Positions 11,308 to 27,637 of a DNA stretch of 64,000 nt are shown piece by piece. The DNA comes from Pyropia haitanensis (lineage: Eukaryota > Rhodophyta > Bangiophyceae > Bangiales > Bangiaceae). The translations under genes and the position numbers were made by a program. The notes under the pieces are model-generated. The model was not told the DNA's origin, ran no database searches, and saw only the letters and a program-made list of their open reading frames with translations. Location of the stretch: positions 381,501 to 445,500 of the forward strand of contig SDUX01000006.1 in NCBI GenBank assembly GCA_008729055.1, written 5' to 3'. Position 1 is the first letter of the stretch, and each line of letters begins with the position of its first letter.

Positions 11308-12362
11308 TCACCCAGACGGTGGCGGCGGTGGTGGCGGCCCCCCCGGCATCCCATACGGTGGTGGCGGCAGCATCCCGCCCGGCATGGGCACCTGGCCGCC
11401 GACCATCATGCCCGGCGGCGGGAACATGCCCGGCGGCGCGGCGGGGTGGCCATAGTAGGCCCCCCCCCCCTGCATCGCCGCCGCCGCCGCCGTCGGCGAC
11501 GGACCGCCGCCCGGCGGCGGCGGCTGGGCCGGCCCGTAGCTCATGTACGCGCCGTACGGGTTGGGCGCCGCCGCCGCCGCGTAGCCGCCCACGCCAGGCG
11601 CGCCCACCGGGAAGGGAGGGGGGGGGGGCGCCGCCGCGGGCGCCGCCCCCGCCGGTGACTGGGGCGGCGGCGGCGCCGCCGACGACGACGGCGGCGGCGG
11701 CACCGCCGGCAGCGGCCCAGACGAGACGGTCGAAAAGCTGTTGTACGCCGCGTACGGGTTGCCCATGGCGTACGGGTTCATGGTCGGGAAGGCCTGCGGC
11801 GGCTGGCCGACGCCGCCGCCGGCCGCCCCCCCCACCGACGCGTACGGGTTGCCTCCGTACGGCATGGACCCGTACATGGGCATCTGCTGGCCAAACATGC
11901 CGGGGTTGACCGACTGGTACGCCGCCGCGGGGTTGAACGACTGGTACGCGGCCGCCGGGTTGTACGACTGGTACGCGCCCATGGGCGGCGGCGGCGGCGG
12001 CGGCTGCGGCTGACCACCGCCGCCGCCGCCACCGCCGGGCGACGGCGGCACGCCTTGCTGCTGCTGCACCGCCGTCGACGGCGGCGGCTGCTGAGGAGGG
12101 GGTGGAGGCGGCGGCACAGGCGACGCTGGTTGCGGCGTCCGCGGCGGCGCCGCGGCGGCGGCCTGCCGTTGCGGGCTGGCCCGCGGCTGCGCCTGCGGCT
12201 GCTGTGGCGGCGAGGACGGCTGCTGTTGCTGCTGCTGCTGCGGCTGCTGCTGCGCTTGCTGCTGCTGCTGCTGCTGTGCCGCCATTAGCTGCTGGAGGTG
12301 TTGTTGAAAGGCGTGCTGCTGCGCCAGCTGCGCCGCCTGCTGCTGCTGCGCCAGCTGCGCCG

Positions 12363-12409
<47 letters not shown>

Positions 12410-15212
12410 ATCGGCCCAGACTGTGGCGGATGCAACTCTCCAGACTGCTGTGGTTGCAGCTGGCCGGGCTGCTGCGGCTGCATCTGTCCAGACTGCGGCG
12501 GCTGCATCGGCCCAGACTGCGGCGGCTGCATCGGCCCAGCCTGCGGCGGCATCATCTGCCCAGACTGCGACGGCTGTCCCGCTTGTGGTTGCTGCATCAT
12601 CTGGCCAGGCTGCGGCTGCTGCATCATCTGGCCAGGCTGCGGCTGCGGCATCATCTGGCCAGGTTGCAGCTGCTGCATTGGGCCGGGCTGCAGCTGCTGC
12701 ATCTGGCCCGGCTGCAGCTGCTGCATCGGCATGGGCCCCATCGGGTACATGGGCGGCCCCGACAGGTACGGCCCGTACGGCGGACCAAACATCATCCCCG
12801 GCGGCGCGGTCATGTACTGCACCGGCGGCTGCTGTATTGTCGCGCCTGCCAGGCCGGCGGCCGCCGAGTCGACCGTGTCGGTAGACGCCGCAACCGCGGT
12901 GCCGCTATACCGCTCGGCGAGCAGCGCAAACGGGTCCTTGGCGGCAGACGCCTTGCCGCCCTTGCGCCGGTCCTTGCCGCTCCCGCCGTCCAGGCTGGTG
13001 TTGGAAGAGGTGCTCGTGCCGCTGCTCGCCTTCTTGTGCTTGGCCTTTCGGTCTTTGCGGGAGCCGGGCTTGGCATCCGTCGGGCCGTCTCGGGTGCCCA
13101 GCAGCGCCAGCAGGTCTTCATCGGCTGTCTTGCGGTCCTCCTTGCGATCCTCCTTGCGGTCCTCCTTGCGGTCCTCCTTGAGGTCCTCCTTGCGGTCCTC
13201 CTTGGGCTTCTTCTTGGCCCCCACCGCCGCCCTCTCCCGTTCCGCCTCCCGCTCCCGCTCCGCCTCCCGCTCCCGTTCCCGCCCCCGCTCCCGTTCCCGT
13301 TCCCGTTCCCGCTCCCGGGCGGCCGCTTCCTGCCGCTCCTTCTCCTTGGCCAGCTCCGCCGCCTCGGCCGCCGCCACCGCCGCCACCGCGGCGGCCGCCT
13401 CAGCCGCCTCCTTCTCCCGCTCCGCCCGCTTGGCCCGCTCCTTGGCCTTGGCCTTTGCCAGCCGCTCCTCGTTGCGCTGCCGCTCCGCGGCGGCCTCCCG
13501 CTCCTTGGCCGCCGCCGCGGCGGCCGCCTCGGCGGCCTGCCGCTTGCGCACCGCCGCCGCCTCGGCGGCCGCGTCGGCCTGCTGCTCCGCTTCTGCCTGC
13601 TGGCGCGCCCGCTCCGCCGCCCGCTCCGCCTCGGGCTGCGCGGCAAAGCCCGGCGCCACCGGGCCAGAGGGTTCGTCTGTGGACGAGGAGGCGGCATCCG
13701 AGCTGGCCGCCGCCGCCGGGGGGGGCGTCGCTGCCGATGCCGCCGGGGGGGGCGTCGCTGCCGCCGCCGCCGGGGGGGGTGTCGCTGCCACTGCCGCCGG
13801 GGGGGGTGTCGCTGCCGCTGCCGCCGCGGGCGGCGCCTCCCGCGGGACCGCTGACGCGGCCACCGTAGCGGCGGCGGCCGCCGTCGTCGCCGCGACGATA
13901 GCAGCCGTCGTGGCCGCGGTAGGCGCAGCCGTCGTAGCTGCGGTGGGCGCAGCCGTCGAGGCCGCGGTGGGCGCAGCCGCTGCCGGTTTGGGCGTACTGG
14001 GGGCGGCGGGACTGCCCTTTGCCTCTGCAGGGGCGGCCGCCGCGAGCACCTCCCCATCGGCCGACACGTTCGCGCCCTCCCCGTCGTCCGTGTCACCCCC
14101 CCCCCCCCGCCGCCCGACGCCGCCCGCGCGGCGGCCAGCGACGTCAGCCGCCCATGCCCCACCGCCTCGTCGTGCACGTGCAGCGCCGCGCGGAGGCGGT
14201 CGGCAAAGACGACGGCGCGGCTGAGGTCGGCGCTGTCGTCGAGCCCCTCGGACAGCGCGCCCATGCTCGCGTACATGGCGCGGCAGCGGGTGGCGAGGTC
14301 CGCGTGCAGCTCGCCCTTGACCTCGGCCGCGTCGGCGGCGCTCTCGAGCAGGTTTTCAAACAGCGACACGGTGGCCTCGACCTCGCCCAGCGACGGCGAC
14401 GGCGGCGGCGGCGCGGCCGCGCCGCCCGCCGACCGCCGCGCGCCGGCCGCGCCCGACGGCGGCCGCGCGGCGGCGGCGGCGGCGGCGGGGGCGCCCGCCG
14501 CGCCGCCCGCGGCGGCGGCGGCGGCGGCGGCGGCGCGACGGCCGCCCTTTGGAAACACGTCTGGCCCCGGGCTGACGCGGCACACCCACGGGAGCTCCGA
14601 CTTGGGCACCGGCGGGAAGCTCACCTTGGTGCGCTTGTTGTTGTACCGCTCGATCAGGAAGCCCGCCTCTGGCTCCATCCGCACCGGGAACATGGTCGCG
14701 AGCGTCTCCGCCCAGGCGCGGATGAGGATGAGCACCCGCTCCGTCGCGAGCGCGCGGCCCGGCTCGGACCGCCCGTCCGCCGCGGCCTTTTTAAAGCGCA
14801 GCCCCTTGACGCCGTCCTTGTACGTCGGCACGACCAGCCGCCACATGTCGCGAAACATCTTGGGCCCCGCCACGTACCGGTAAAAGTAGGGGCACGTGCG
14901 CATCAGCTCGTCGAGGAGCGTCAGCGCGTTGAGGACGGGCACCTCGGCGAGGGAGCGGAGGCGCTCGCGGAGCGCCGCGACGACCGCCTCGCCGCCGCCG
15001 TGCTCGCCCAGGACGACGCGCACGAGCGCGACGCGCCGCGCCTCGGCCACATCCTCCGACACGCCCGCGGCGGTCGCCTCGGTCACCAGCCGCGACGCGC
15101 GGACGGCGAGCTCGGACGGCCGGCCGCCGAGGGCGCCCGCATCCGACGCCCGCGCGCCGCCGCCGCCAAAGACGCTGCCGCCGCCACTGCCGCCACTACC
15201 ACCGCCGCCGCT

Positions 15213-15259
<47 letters not shown>

Positions 15260-15507
15260 TGCCGACCGACGAAGCGGCCGGCGCGGACGTGGCGGCGACG
15301 AGCGCCCCCCCGTCCGCTCCCCCCCCCCGCCCCCAGCTGGCCCGTCGGCCGCGCCGGCGGAGCCGCCCCCCCCGTCGGCCGCCGTCGCCGCCGCGGCCGA
15401 CGCGGCCGACGCGGAGCGCGGGAGGAAGCGGGAGAAGGTCTGGCCCGCCACCGCCGTCACGTGGTGCTTGCGGCTGACGGGGCCCGCGGGGGGGGAGGGG
15501 GCTGCAT
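11308..15507 (-). CDS. VHS-GAT domain protein (TOM1-like/TOL), copy 2
   Basis: Paralogue of the gene at 1863-4489 along its whole length. A VHS domain (residues ~130-306) carries the same VPVLNALTLLDELMRTCP and LIERYNNKRTK motifs, and a GAT domain follows at about 371-446. The rest is a longer Ala-rich linker, a Glu/Lys/Arg-rich coiled-coil-like segment, the shared DPFALLAERYS motif, repeats of the type QP(G)QM, a poly-Gln stretch, and a tail with YQSxNPAA and NPYA repeats. The suggested start is the ATG at 15507. Frame changes fall in G/C runs at 15488-15495, 15319-15328 and 14096-14108; each needs one extra base. The corrected model is about 1400 residues. The start and the first 60 codons are the least certain part. 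Function as for copy 1: ubiquitin-cargo sorting on endosomes, by family. Confidence 0.8.
12364..12409. repeat. CTG/CAG trinucleotide repeat
   Basis: About 15 uninterrupted CTG units on the plus strand, read as CAG on the minus strand, encode the poly-Gln tract of VHS-GAT copy 2. Shorter CTG runs flank it at 12219-12300. Confidence 0.9.
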
Positions 15508-20457
<4,950 letters not shown>

Positions 20458-23018
20458 TGGTGCGTGGAGGAGGCGAGGGCGGAAGAGCCGGGCAGTGTGG
20501 TGTGGTGCGGAAGGGCGCCGCCATCCGGGACGTGTCGCACGCGCGGGGGCGGTGGATGCTGGGTTGGTATTCTATATTGTTTTTCGAGGATGCCAACTGT
20601 GTCCGTCTTGTTCCTCGTGGCGCTCGATGATACGCGTCGCTTGCGCCTGTGCTACCGCTTCATGTCGACGGCTCGGGCCATCTTTGCTGCTGACGCTCTA
20701 CGCCACCGCTTTTGCAGCTCATGCAATACACAATCGGCACTTCCAACAGGGCAGACCTTTTGTACGTGTTTGCAGCACCACGCGAATGTCAAAGGCGGTC
20801 ATGCACGTCATAGTGAAGCCCAGGGTCGCTGTACACTCACTGTGTTGTCGCACGAGGAAGCAAAAGCAAGCAGTACTGAAAGACGACCCTGAGTGTACAG
20901 CGTCGACATCGTTCACGTGACAAGCGCGGACGTCTTGCGGACATGACCAAAGCAAAAGCGCCCCCAGTCAGCCGAGAGTGTCTATCAAACGGCCTGCGTA
21001 AAGCAACAACGGGCTTGACAACCACGTCCCACAGCCTAGACAAAAAAGGTCAGGTACACTGCAAAACCACCTTCACCGGGAGGGATACCAAAAAGAACGC
21101 CCCAGGGAGAAAAGACATCAACACCATGGGGCCAGAGAAAAGGAGCGTGTAGCAGCGCTCTTGCGGTCATGGATCACCACGCCCGGCCGCTCGTGAAAAC
21201 GGACCAGGCGCTCCCCTGCCGCACCCAAAAGTCCCTGCTCGTCACCCAGAGGCGCCTCGTTCTCCGACACGAAAAGGTTATTCGACAGCCAGCCCGCACC
21301 GACGCCGTGTAACGGGCGTCCCGGGGGTGCGCGATGCTATTGTGTCGTGCGTAAGTGTTGCCGTTTGGAGACAGCCCGAGATGCCCGCCGCCGTGGCGGG
21401 CTTTATACAGCTCGGACGACCTGGGACGACCGGACCTCGGCCGCGAAGCGATCGGCATGGGATCGAAACAACCGTTGAGGATCTGCAAAATTGTAGACTT
21501 ACGCCAATCGGCGGGATGTCGACACAAATACTGACTGACTAGAAAGTCCAGACCAGGGTACACATTATTAACCATCACCGCCGAAATTGGGACGACAGCA
21601 ATACTAAATAACCAGCTTGTAAGTTCTTTCTGCGACAGTGGTGCTCCATCAATTGTGCTCTCACAAGCGCTCGCAACCAGCGTTTAAGCGATCGATAGCG
21701 GTGGGTAGGAGCCGGGCCAGGAGGAAGGCTGTCGTAGTCGCCGCTACCGCCGCCGCCGCCGCAGCCGCCGTTGCTGCCGCCCGGCTGGGCGGCGGCGCCT
21801 GCGCGGCACCTCCCCCCCCCCGCCCCCCCCTACCGCCCGTGTGCAGCGCGTGGTGCCGGCGCCGGCGGCGGCGGGGGCGGGAGCTCTGGCGGCGGTGGAG
21901 GCGGGGCGGGGCGGCTCCCCACCGCCGCGGACGCCCCCGTCGATGACCTGGCCGCGGCGCTGGGTGTGGCTGCCGCCGCCCTGCGCGCCGTGCGGCCGCG
22001 CGCGGCCGCGCCGGCGGCGAGTGGTGGCGGGGCGGCGGGCGGCAGTCAGAGGCGGCGGCGGCGGCGTCAGAGGCGGCGCTGTGGGGCTGGGCTCTTTGTA
22101 GGTGGTCACATGGGTGCTGACGGAAACGCAGAGGACAATGGTTGGGCGCGCTCGCGCGGCGGGTCGCCCCCACCCCCGCCGCCTGGCGCTCACCGCCCAT
22201 GCCACTGCGGTTGCCTGCGTAGGCAACCCCCTCCAATCCCAATCCCATGGGGGGCGGCGCCTGCCTGAATGTTGCGGCCGACCGCACTCTCACCGCGTTT
22301 CGGGCGGACCTCGCCGCCACCCCGGGAGCGGTGGAGGAGCGGGACCAATAGGTCGTTGAAGGCCTAGCGGCGTGGACCCCACTGCAGGTGTCCTCTGCAG
22401 AGCACAGTCCAAGCTGTCTGTGTGCGGAAAGCCTCGCCGCTTGTGTGAGACATCGCGGAGCTGGTGAGCTCCCGTGCCCCCGACGCTGACGCGCAGCGCA
22501 CGTGGGCGGCGGCCGCAGCAGCGGCGGCGGCGGACCGCCGCCGTCGGCGCAATCGTCAAGGCAACGGGGCGCGCCCCGGTGGGGCCGCCGCCCGACGCGA
22601 CCGCGGCGCGGCCGCCGTGGCATCCGGGACAGACACACCGTCCGGTACCACAGCCGATGGGGACGCGGGCGCGCATCTTCGACGTTTGTTCTCTTTTGGC
22701 GTGCCGCGACGAGGGCGCCGTACCCACCGCCGCCCGTCCAGGCAGGCAGCGAGTCCCGCACTCCCCGCTCGTGGGGGGGGACCGCCGCCGCGTTCCTGGA
22801 GGCGACGCCGCCGCCGCCGCCGCCGCGGAGGTGGGGCCGGCACCACCGCCAGCTTGCCCCGCAGCCATCCCGCACGGCGCCGCGGCGCGACGCCCGTCGC
22901 GTCGTGTTCCGCCCACCATCAAAAGCACTCGCGCCTCTCCGCCCTCTACTCCGCTCCGTACTCCCGCTCCCCCCAGTACACATTGCGCCACACCCGCCCC
23001 GCCCCCCACCCCCCCTCG
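20458..23018. other. Intergenic region with a moderate-GC patch
   Basis: Between the 3' ends of the kinase (+) and the exchanger (-). From about 20560 to 21700 the GC content is clearly lower than around it, and the sequence is less repetitive. A minus-strand open frame at 21174-21578 (134 residues) has balanced composition but matches nothing I recognise and is not called as a gene. From 21730 to 23018 the sequence returns to GC-rich repeats. No gene supported. Confidence 0.5.
20827..20902. repeat. Inverted repeat with 13-bp arms
   Basis: The arms cgctgtacactca (20827-20839) and tgagtgtacagcg (20890-20902) are perfect reverse complements separated by 50 bases. They could form a stem or mark a small element; function unknown. 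Confidence 0.6.
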
Positions 23019-23037
23019 TCACTCGGGTGGCGATGGA

Positions 23038-23094
<57 letters not shown>

Positions 23095-25912
23095 CCCGTC
23101 GGCAGCGTCGACCATGTGCCCCACCCCCCCTCGCCCTCCCTCGGCCGCGCCGGTCGGCCACCGCCGTCCGACGGCCCCGCCGCGGCCGTCCGGCGCACCG
23201 CGTGCGTCGCGGCGGCGGCCGTGACCGCGACGGTCGGCGAGGCGAGCACCGCGCCCATCTCCTCTGGGCTCAGCACCGCGTCGCCCGCGGCCGACAGCCG
23301 CGCGAGCGCGCCACGGTTGGCGCCACCAGACCGGTCGGGCGCGGCGAGCAGCAGCGGCTTGAGGTACTCCTCGTCCAGGCGCGCGAGGAGGGGCAGCCGC
23401 GACGTGCGCGTCGCGGCAGCGGCGGCCGCCGCCGTGCCGCCCCCGGCGGGGTCCTCCACGTCCGCGCCGACGGCGGGGAGGGGGGAGGGGGCGGGGGGGG
23501 GCGCCGCCACCCACCGGGGTGACCGGGATGGCACGGGGCCGCCGAGGAGGTCAGTCGACGCGGCGGCGCCAGCCTCGCCGCCGCGGCCGCCGCCGGTGAG
23601 GGGGTCCGCGGCGCCCTCCCCGGCGCTGCTGCCGCTATCGTCCAGGCCGTAGCGGGAGGACGGCCGCGCGGGGTCCCGCCGCCCGCCGCCTCGCCGGCGA
23701 CCACGATAAGGGGGGGTGGCGGTGCCGGCGAGGCTTGCCCGCCCGCCGCTGCCGCCGCTGCCGCCGTCGCCGCCGCCGCCGCCGTCGTCGCTGTCGGGAC
23801 CGCCGTAAGCCGCGTCGTCCCATCCCCCACCAACGCTGTCCGTGACCAGCCGGGGCAGAGACTCGTTGCTCTCCGCTACCGGGCCACCCTCGTCGCCACC
23901 CGTATCCATGCGCAGGAGCCGGAGGAGCGGCATCGTCCCCCCCCCAGCACGATGACCGTGAACAGGACAATGGCGAGGGTGGTGCTGATGACCACCCGCC
24001 GCGTCTCGCCCGACCCGTCCTCAGCGGGGAAGGAGAGGGAGAGCGCAAACGCAATGGCGCCGCGGAGGCCCGAAAACCACATGACGACGCAGTTCTTGCG
24101 GCTGATGGGCTCGGCCCGGTAGCGGTTGGCAACGGCCGCGAGCGGAAAGACGTTGGCCGCGCGGGACACAAGAACGAGCAGGGTTCCCCACGCGACGGTC
24201 AGCAGGTGCCAGCTGTGGTTGAAGGTGGTCAGGGCGGTGCCGAGGTAGACAAAGACAAACGTTTCCGCGAGGTAGGCGAGCGTCTTGAAGTTTTGCTGCG
24301 CGCCCAGCTGCGCCACCCGAGACAGGTTGGGAAACGCGTAGTGGGCGAGCGTCACGCCATTGACAAGAATCGCCATGATGCCGCTCATGCGCAGGCCATC
24401 GCACAGGAAGTAGGGCATGTAAGCAAAGACAAAGAAGATGGCCATCTCGAGGGAGGGCGTCCGGTAGAGGGACGTCCGCTTGAGCGTCCACGCTGCCAAC
24501 GCGCCCGTTGCCGCGCCAACGACCGCGGAGCCCGCAAAGACGTAGACAAAGTCGACAAGCGCGCCCGCCAGCGTCGGCGACGCCGACCCAATCATCCGCG
24601 CGCACGTGCGGTAGAGCACGATGGCGACCGCGTCGTTGAGGACACTCTCCCCAAAGACCAGAAAGTGGAGCGTCTTGTTGACCCGCAACGCCGTGAAGAC
24701 CGCCATCGTCGCCACCGGGTCCACCGCCGAGATGAGCGCGCCAAACGCCATCGCCTCCCAAAACGAAAACGTAAACGACGCGCCCGTGATGCCCACCACA
24801 AACATGCCCATCCCAAAGACCGCGGACGACATGACCGTCCCGACGAGCGCAAACAGGCAGATGGGGGCGGCCTCCTTTACAAAGTCTGCCTTGTTGAGCG
24901 AGAAGCCCGCCTCCAAAATGATGGGCGGCAGGATAAAGAGGAAGAACTGTTGCTGGTTGGGGAGGGCGTAGCCGACCGACGACGACACCCCCGACAGCCG
25001 CAGCACCGAGCCCACCACCACCCCAATCAGCACGTACGCAATACAGTCGGGCAGGAAGGTCATGCCCGCCCGCGCCAGCCCGTAGCTGGCGAGCGCGCAG
25101 CCGACCAGGGTGGCGGAAAAAATCGCCATCCCAAACCCGAGCGTACTCTCCCCGTCCTCCTCGCTGCCGCCACCACCCCCCTGGCCGCCGGCGCCCGCGC
25201 CGCCGCCGCCAAGGCCGGGCACCACCCCCCCGGTGGGGGTGCCGCCCAGGCCCAGCCCGGGCGCCGCCGGTAGCGGGCACGTGCACTCGGGGCAGCGGAA
25301 CGCGATGAGGCGGCTGGACCAGAGCGCGATGGACAGGCTCAGCACGAGGAGGGAGAGGAAGGTAATCACCGCCGTAGAGCGCGTCGGCGGGCGCGCGCGG
25401 TGCTCCACATAGTCTCCAAGGTCGGGGAGCTGGAGGGACCCAAACCGCGGCGCGGGGACGGGGGGGCGCGAGGAGGGGGGACGTGGGGGGGAGGGGGGGG
25501 CACTCCCGCCATCGGGAAAGCCTCCCCCGTGGTGGCCACCGCCCGGGCGGCCGCTACCGTCGGCGGCGGCTGGCCAGGCGGCAGGCCACCCCGCGTCTGG
25601 CGGGGCGCGCTCCGCTGCCGTGTCCAACCCCGCGCGGCCATTTCCATCCCCCGTCAGGAACGATGTAGCCGCGGCCGCCGGGAGGTCCCCCCGGCCGCGT
25701 CCGTCGACGGTGCAGACACCGCGGCCGCGGCCGCCACCGTCGCCGTCGCCGTCGCCGTCGCCGCCGTCATCGCCGCCGCCACCACCGCCGTCGCCGTCGC
25801 CGCCGCTGCCGCCACCACCCGCTGCCGCCCACCCACCCCCAACCGACGGCAGGTGCACCAGCGGCACGCCCTCTGGCTCGGCGGCCACGCCCGCCGGCGG
25901 CACGCCCGCCAT
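23019..25912 (-). CDS. Na+(K+)/H+ exchanger, endosomal NHE/NHX type (CPA1)
   Basis: Cation/proton antiporter of the CPA1 family. The ATG at 25912 is the first in frame. About 190 residues of Gly/Ala/Pro-rich leader precede the first hydrophobic helix (AVITFLSLLVLSLSIALWSS), followed by about eleven more. Family signatures are present: the amiloride-site-like FFLFILPPIILEAGFSL, ISAVDPVATMAVF, the ion-binding Asn-Asp in FGESVLNDAVAIVLY, and WFSGLRGAIAFALSL. The pattern is nearest to the intracellular NHE6/NHX5-6 group, which tunes endosomal or Golgi pH; this subgroup call is inference. After VIVLGGG the frame breaks in a run of 9 C (G on the coding strand) at 23937-23945. One more base restores the GGGT motif conserved in this family and opens a hydrophilic C-terminal tail. 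Corrected length is about 964 residues; the poly-Pro end is uncertain. Confidence 0.88.
23038..23094. repeat. GGC trinucleotide repeat
   Basis: About 19 GGC units, read on the minus strand as poly-Pro at the very end of the exchanger frame. The stop of that frame lies just beyond, so the natural C-terminus may differ if the repeat is misassembled. Confidence 0.85.
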
Positions 25913-27637
25913 AGCCCTACCCGCGGGCCTGGCGGCGGGGATCACGCCGGGCTCGGGCGGGCTGTCACTGGCGTGAGCACCACCTCATGGGAGGTCCCAG
26001 CGTAGTAGAGGCGACGCTGCCGCAGCCGCAGTGGGTAGGAAAGAAGAGGGAGACGGGGGTCCGGGGCGGAGCGCCTTGTGGCGGCGCGGCGAACGCAGAG
26101 TGCCCGGACAGCAAGATCCTCGTCTGCGCGGCACCTCTGCAGCAACGGCAGCAGCAGTCGACTGGAATCCGCCACTCTTTGAAAGCACATTCGTGAAAAT
26201 TCTTTACCCTTGTGATATTCCTGCTTTATGAATTCTGTCCTAGGGGCTTGAGACCAAGACCTAGAGTCAATTTCTCAGACATACGGGCACCCCATAGGTT
26301 CGAAAGCGCTGTCCGCTTCTTGACAGTTCAATCATGAGTTATTAAGGCCAGAGAGGACCTCTACTCGGAAGCGGGTCCCAGCGGCGAATCCTATTGGCTC
26401 AGAGCTCTTCTGAGAGCGTCAGTCTCGGTGTCCCAGGACAGAATTCAAACACCAGCAATAGGTTTCCGCAGACTTTCCACAGGGCTGAGGAGCGCAGCGA
26501 CCAGCGACCACCGTGGGTCGGTCTCTGCCCCCCTCCCCCTGCCCTCTTCCCCCACCTCCGCCTGCTCCCGCGCAGCCGCCGTCGTGATAGCGATGCCAGC
26601 AAAGGCGTCTCCCACCCTCTCGCCCGCCGCCGCCGCCTTCGCCTTCGCCACCGCAGCCGAACCCCCGCCCCGTTTCCCCCTTCCATGACTACCGGAGCGG
26701 TGGCCCCGGCAGGTGGTAGGCGACGGCGTTGGCGACACCGCATCCCCCGACCCAAAAACGCAGCAACCACCGTCCCCCCCTCCCCCAAAACACCATCCCC
26801 GCCGCCGCTTCTCCGCCGCCCCCACAAGGCCATCACCGTCCTCTTCTCCCACTGCCCAAACGACGACACCGCCCCCCCGCTGCCCCACTCAAAAGCTCTT
26901 CCCGCCACCGAAACCGTGCCACCCCCCCCACCCGAGAACCGTCGTGGCCGCCAACGTCGTGTCCGCGCCCCCCCCCCCAGCATCGTAGCAGCGCCAGCCC
27001 TATGGTCGTCGTCGTTGACGTCGTCCACGCTGTCGTAAACGACCGTCGCTGTCGTCGTCGCCGTCGCCGTCGCTGCCGTTGCAGACGATACCGTCATCGT
27101 CCGCGCCGCCGCCATCAACCCGATTCCGCCCAAGAACCACCCGCGCCGCCGCCACCGAACAAGCCGCCTCTGTCCTCCCCCCCCCCTTCTCCCGCGGTAA
27201 ACAGTCGCCGCCAGGCACGTGGGCAGGCGGGGAAGTGCGCAGGCGGGGAGGTGAGCGGGAGGGAGGGGGTCGGACAGGGGGGGGGGGTGCGTGAGGACGA
27301 GCGGGGAGAGGCGGGCAGAGAGATTCGGGGGCACGTGTGTTGCGTTGTTTGGTTGTTGTGATGAGCTAACAGAAAGGCTAGGGAAATAAATTTCTAGTGC
27401 ACACTTAAAAACTCATAAATACGAATGTATTGAAGACATACACCCCAGCGAATAGTGAAGCATCAATGTACTGTACAGCAGCGTGTTCCGAATACTGTCC
27501 TTTGGTGCAGTCTCCAGTTTTCCTTGTGCAGCAGAGGCGGAAACAAAGGGAGCAAGAGCGCCCACACGATGCATCGCCGTGGCGCTCTGGTCGCCCGCCC
27601 CTGGCCCGGTGCCGGCAAGCGCCCACACGCCTCCCCC
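25913..27637. other. Intergenic region upstream of the exchanger
   Basis: Lies between the exchanger start and the lipase stop, both on the minus strand. 26190-26480 has moderate GC and holds an inverted repeat listed separately. 26500-27330 is GC-rich with open frames on both strands; the longest (26399-27334, minus) is low-complexity and unconvincing. 27350-27480 is AT-rich (aataaatttctagtg, aaaactcataaatac) and probably belongs to the 3' flank of the lipase gene. Confidence 0.5.
26229..26449. repeat. Short inverted-repeat element (possible MITE-like relic)
   Basis: Arms tgaattctgtcct (26229-26241) and aggacagaattca (26436-26448) are perfect reverse complements over 13 bases, and similarity continues inward with mismatches to a shared GAGAC. 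The enclosed ~220 bases have lower GC than their surroundings. No target duplication was found at the borders. Confidence 0.4.

Noticed and set aside
21174..21578. 134-codon minus-strand frame in the moderate-GC patch
   Set aside because: Balanced composition but no recognisable domain or splice context; could be a repeat relic.
26399..27334. 311-codon minus-strand frame downstream of the lipase
   Set aside because: Low-complexity Gly/Arg/Ala text with a competing plus-strand frame and no domain.
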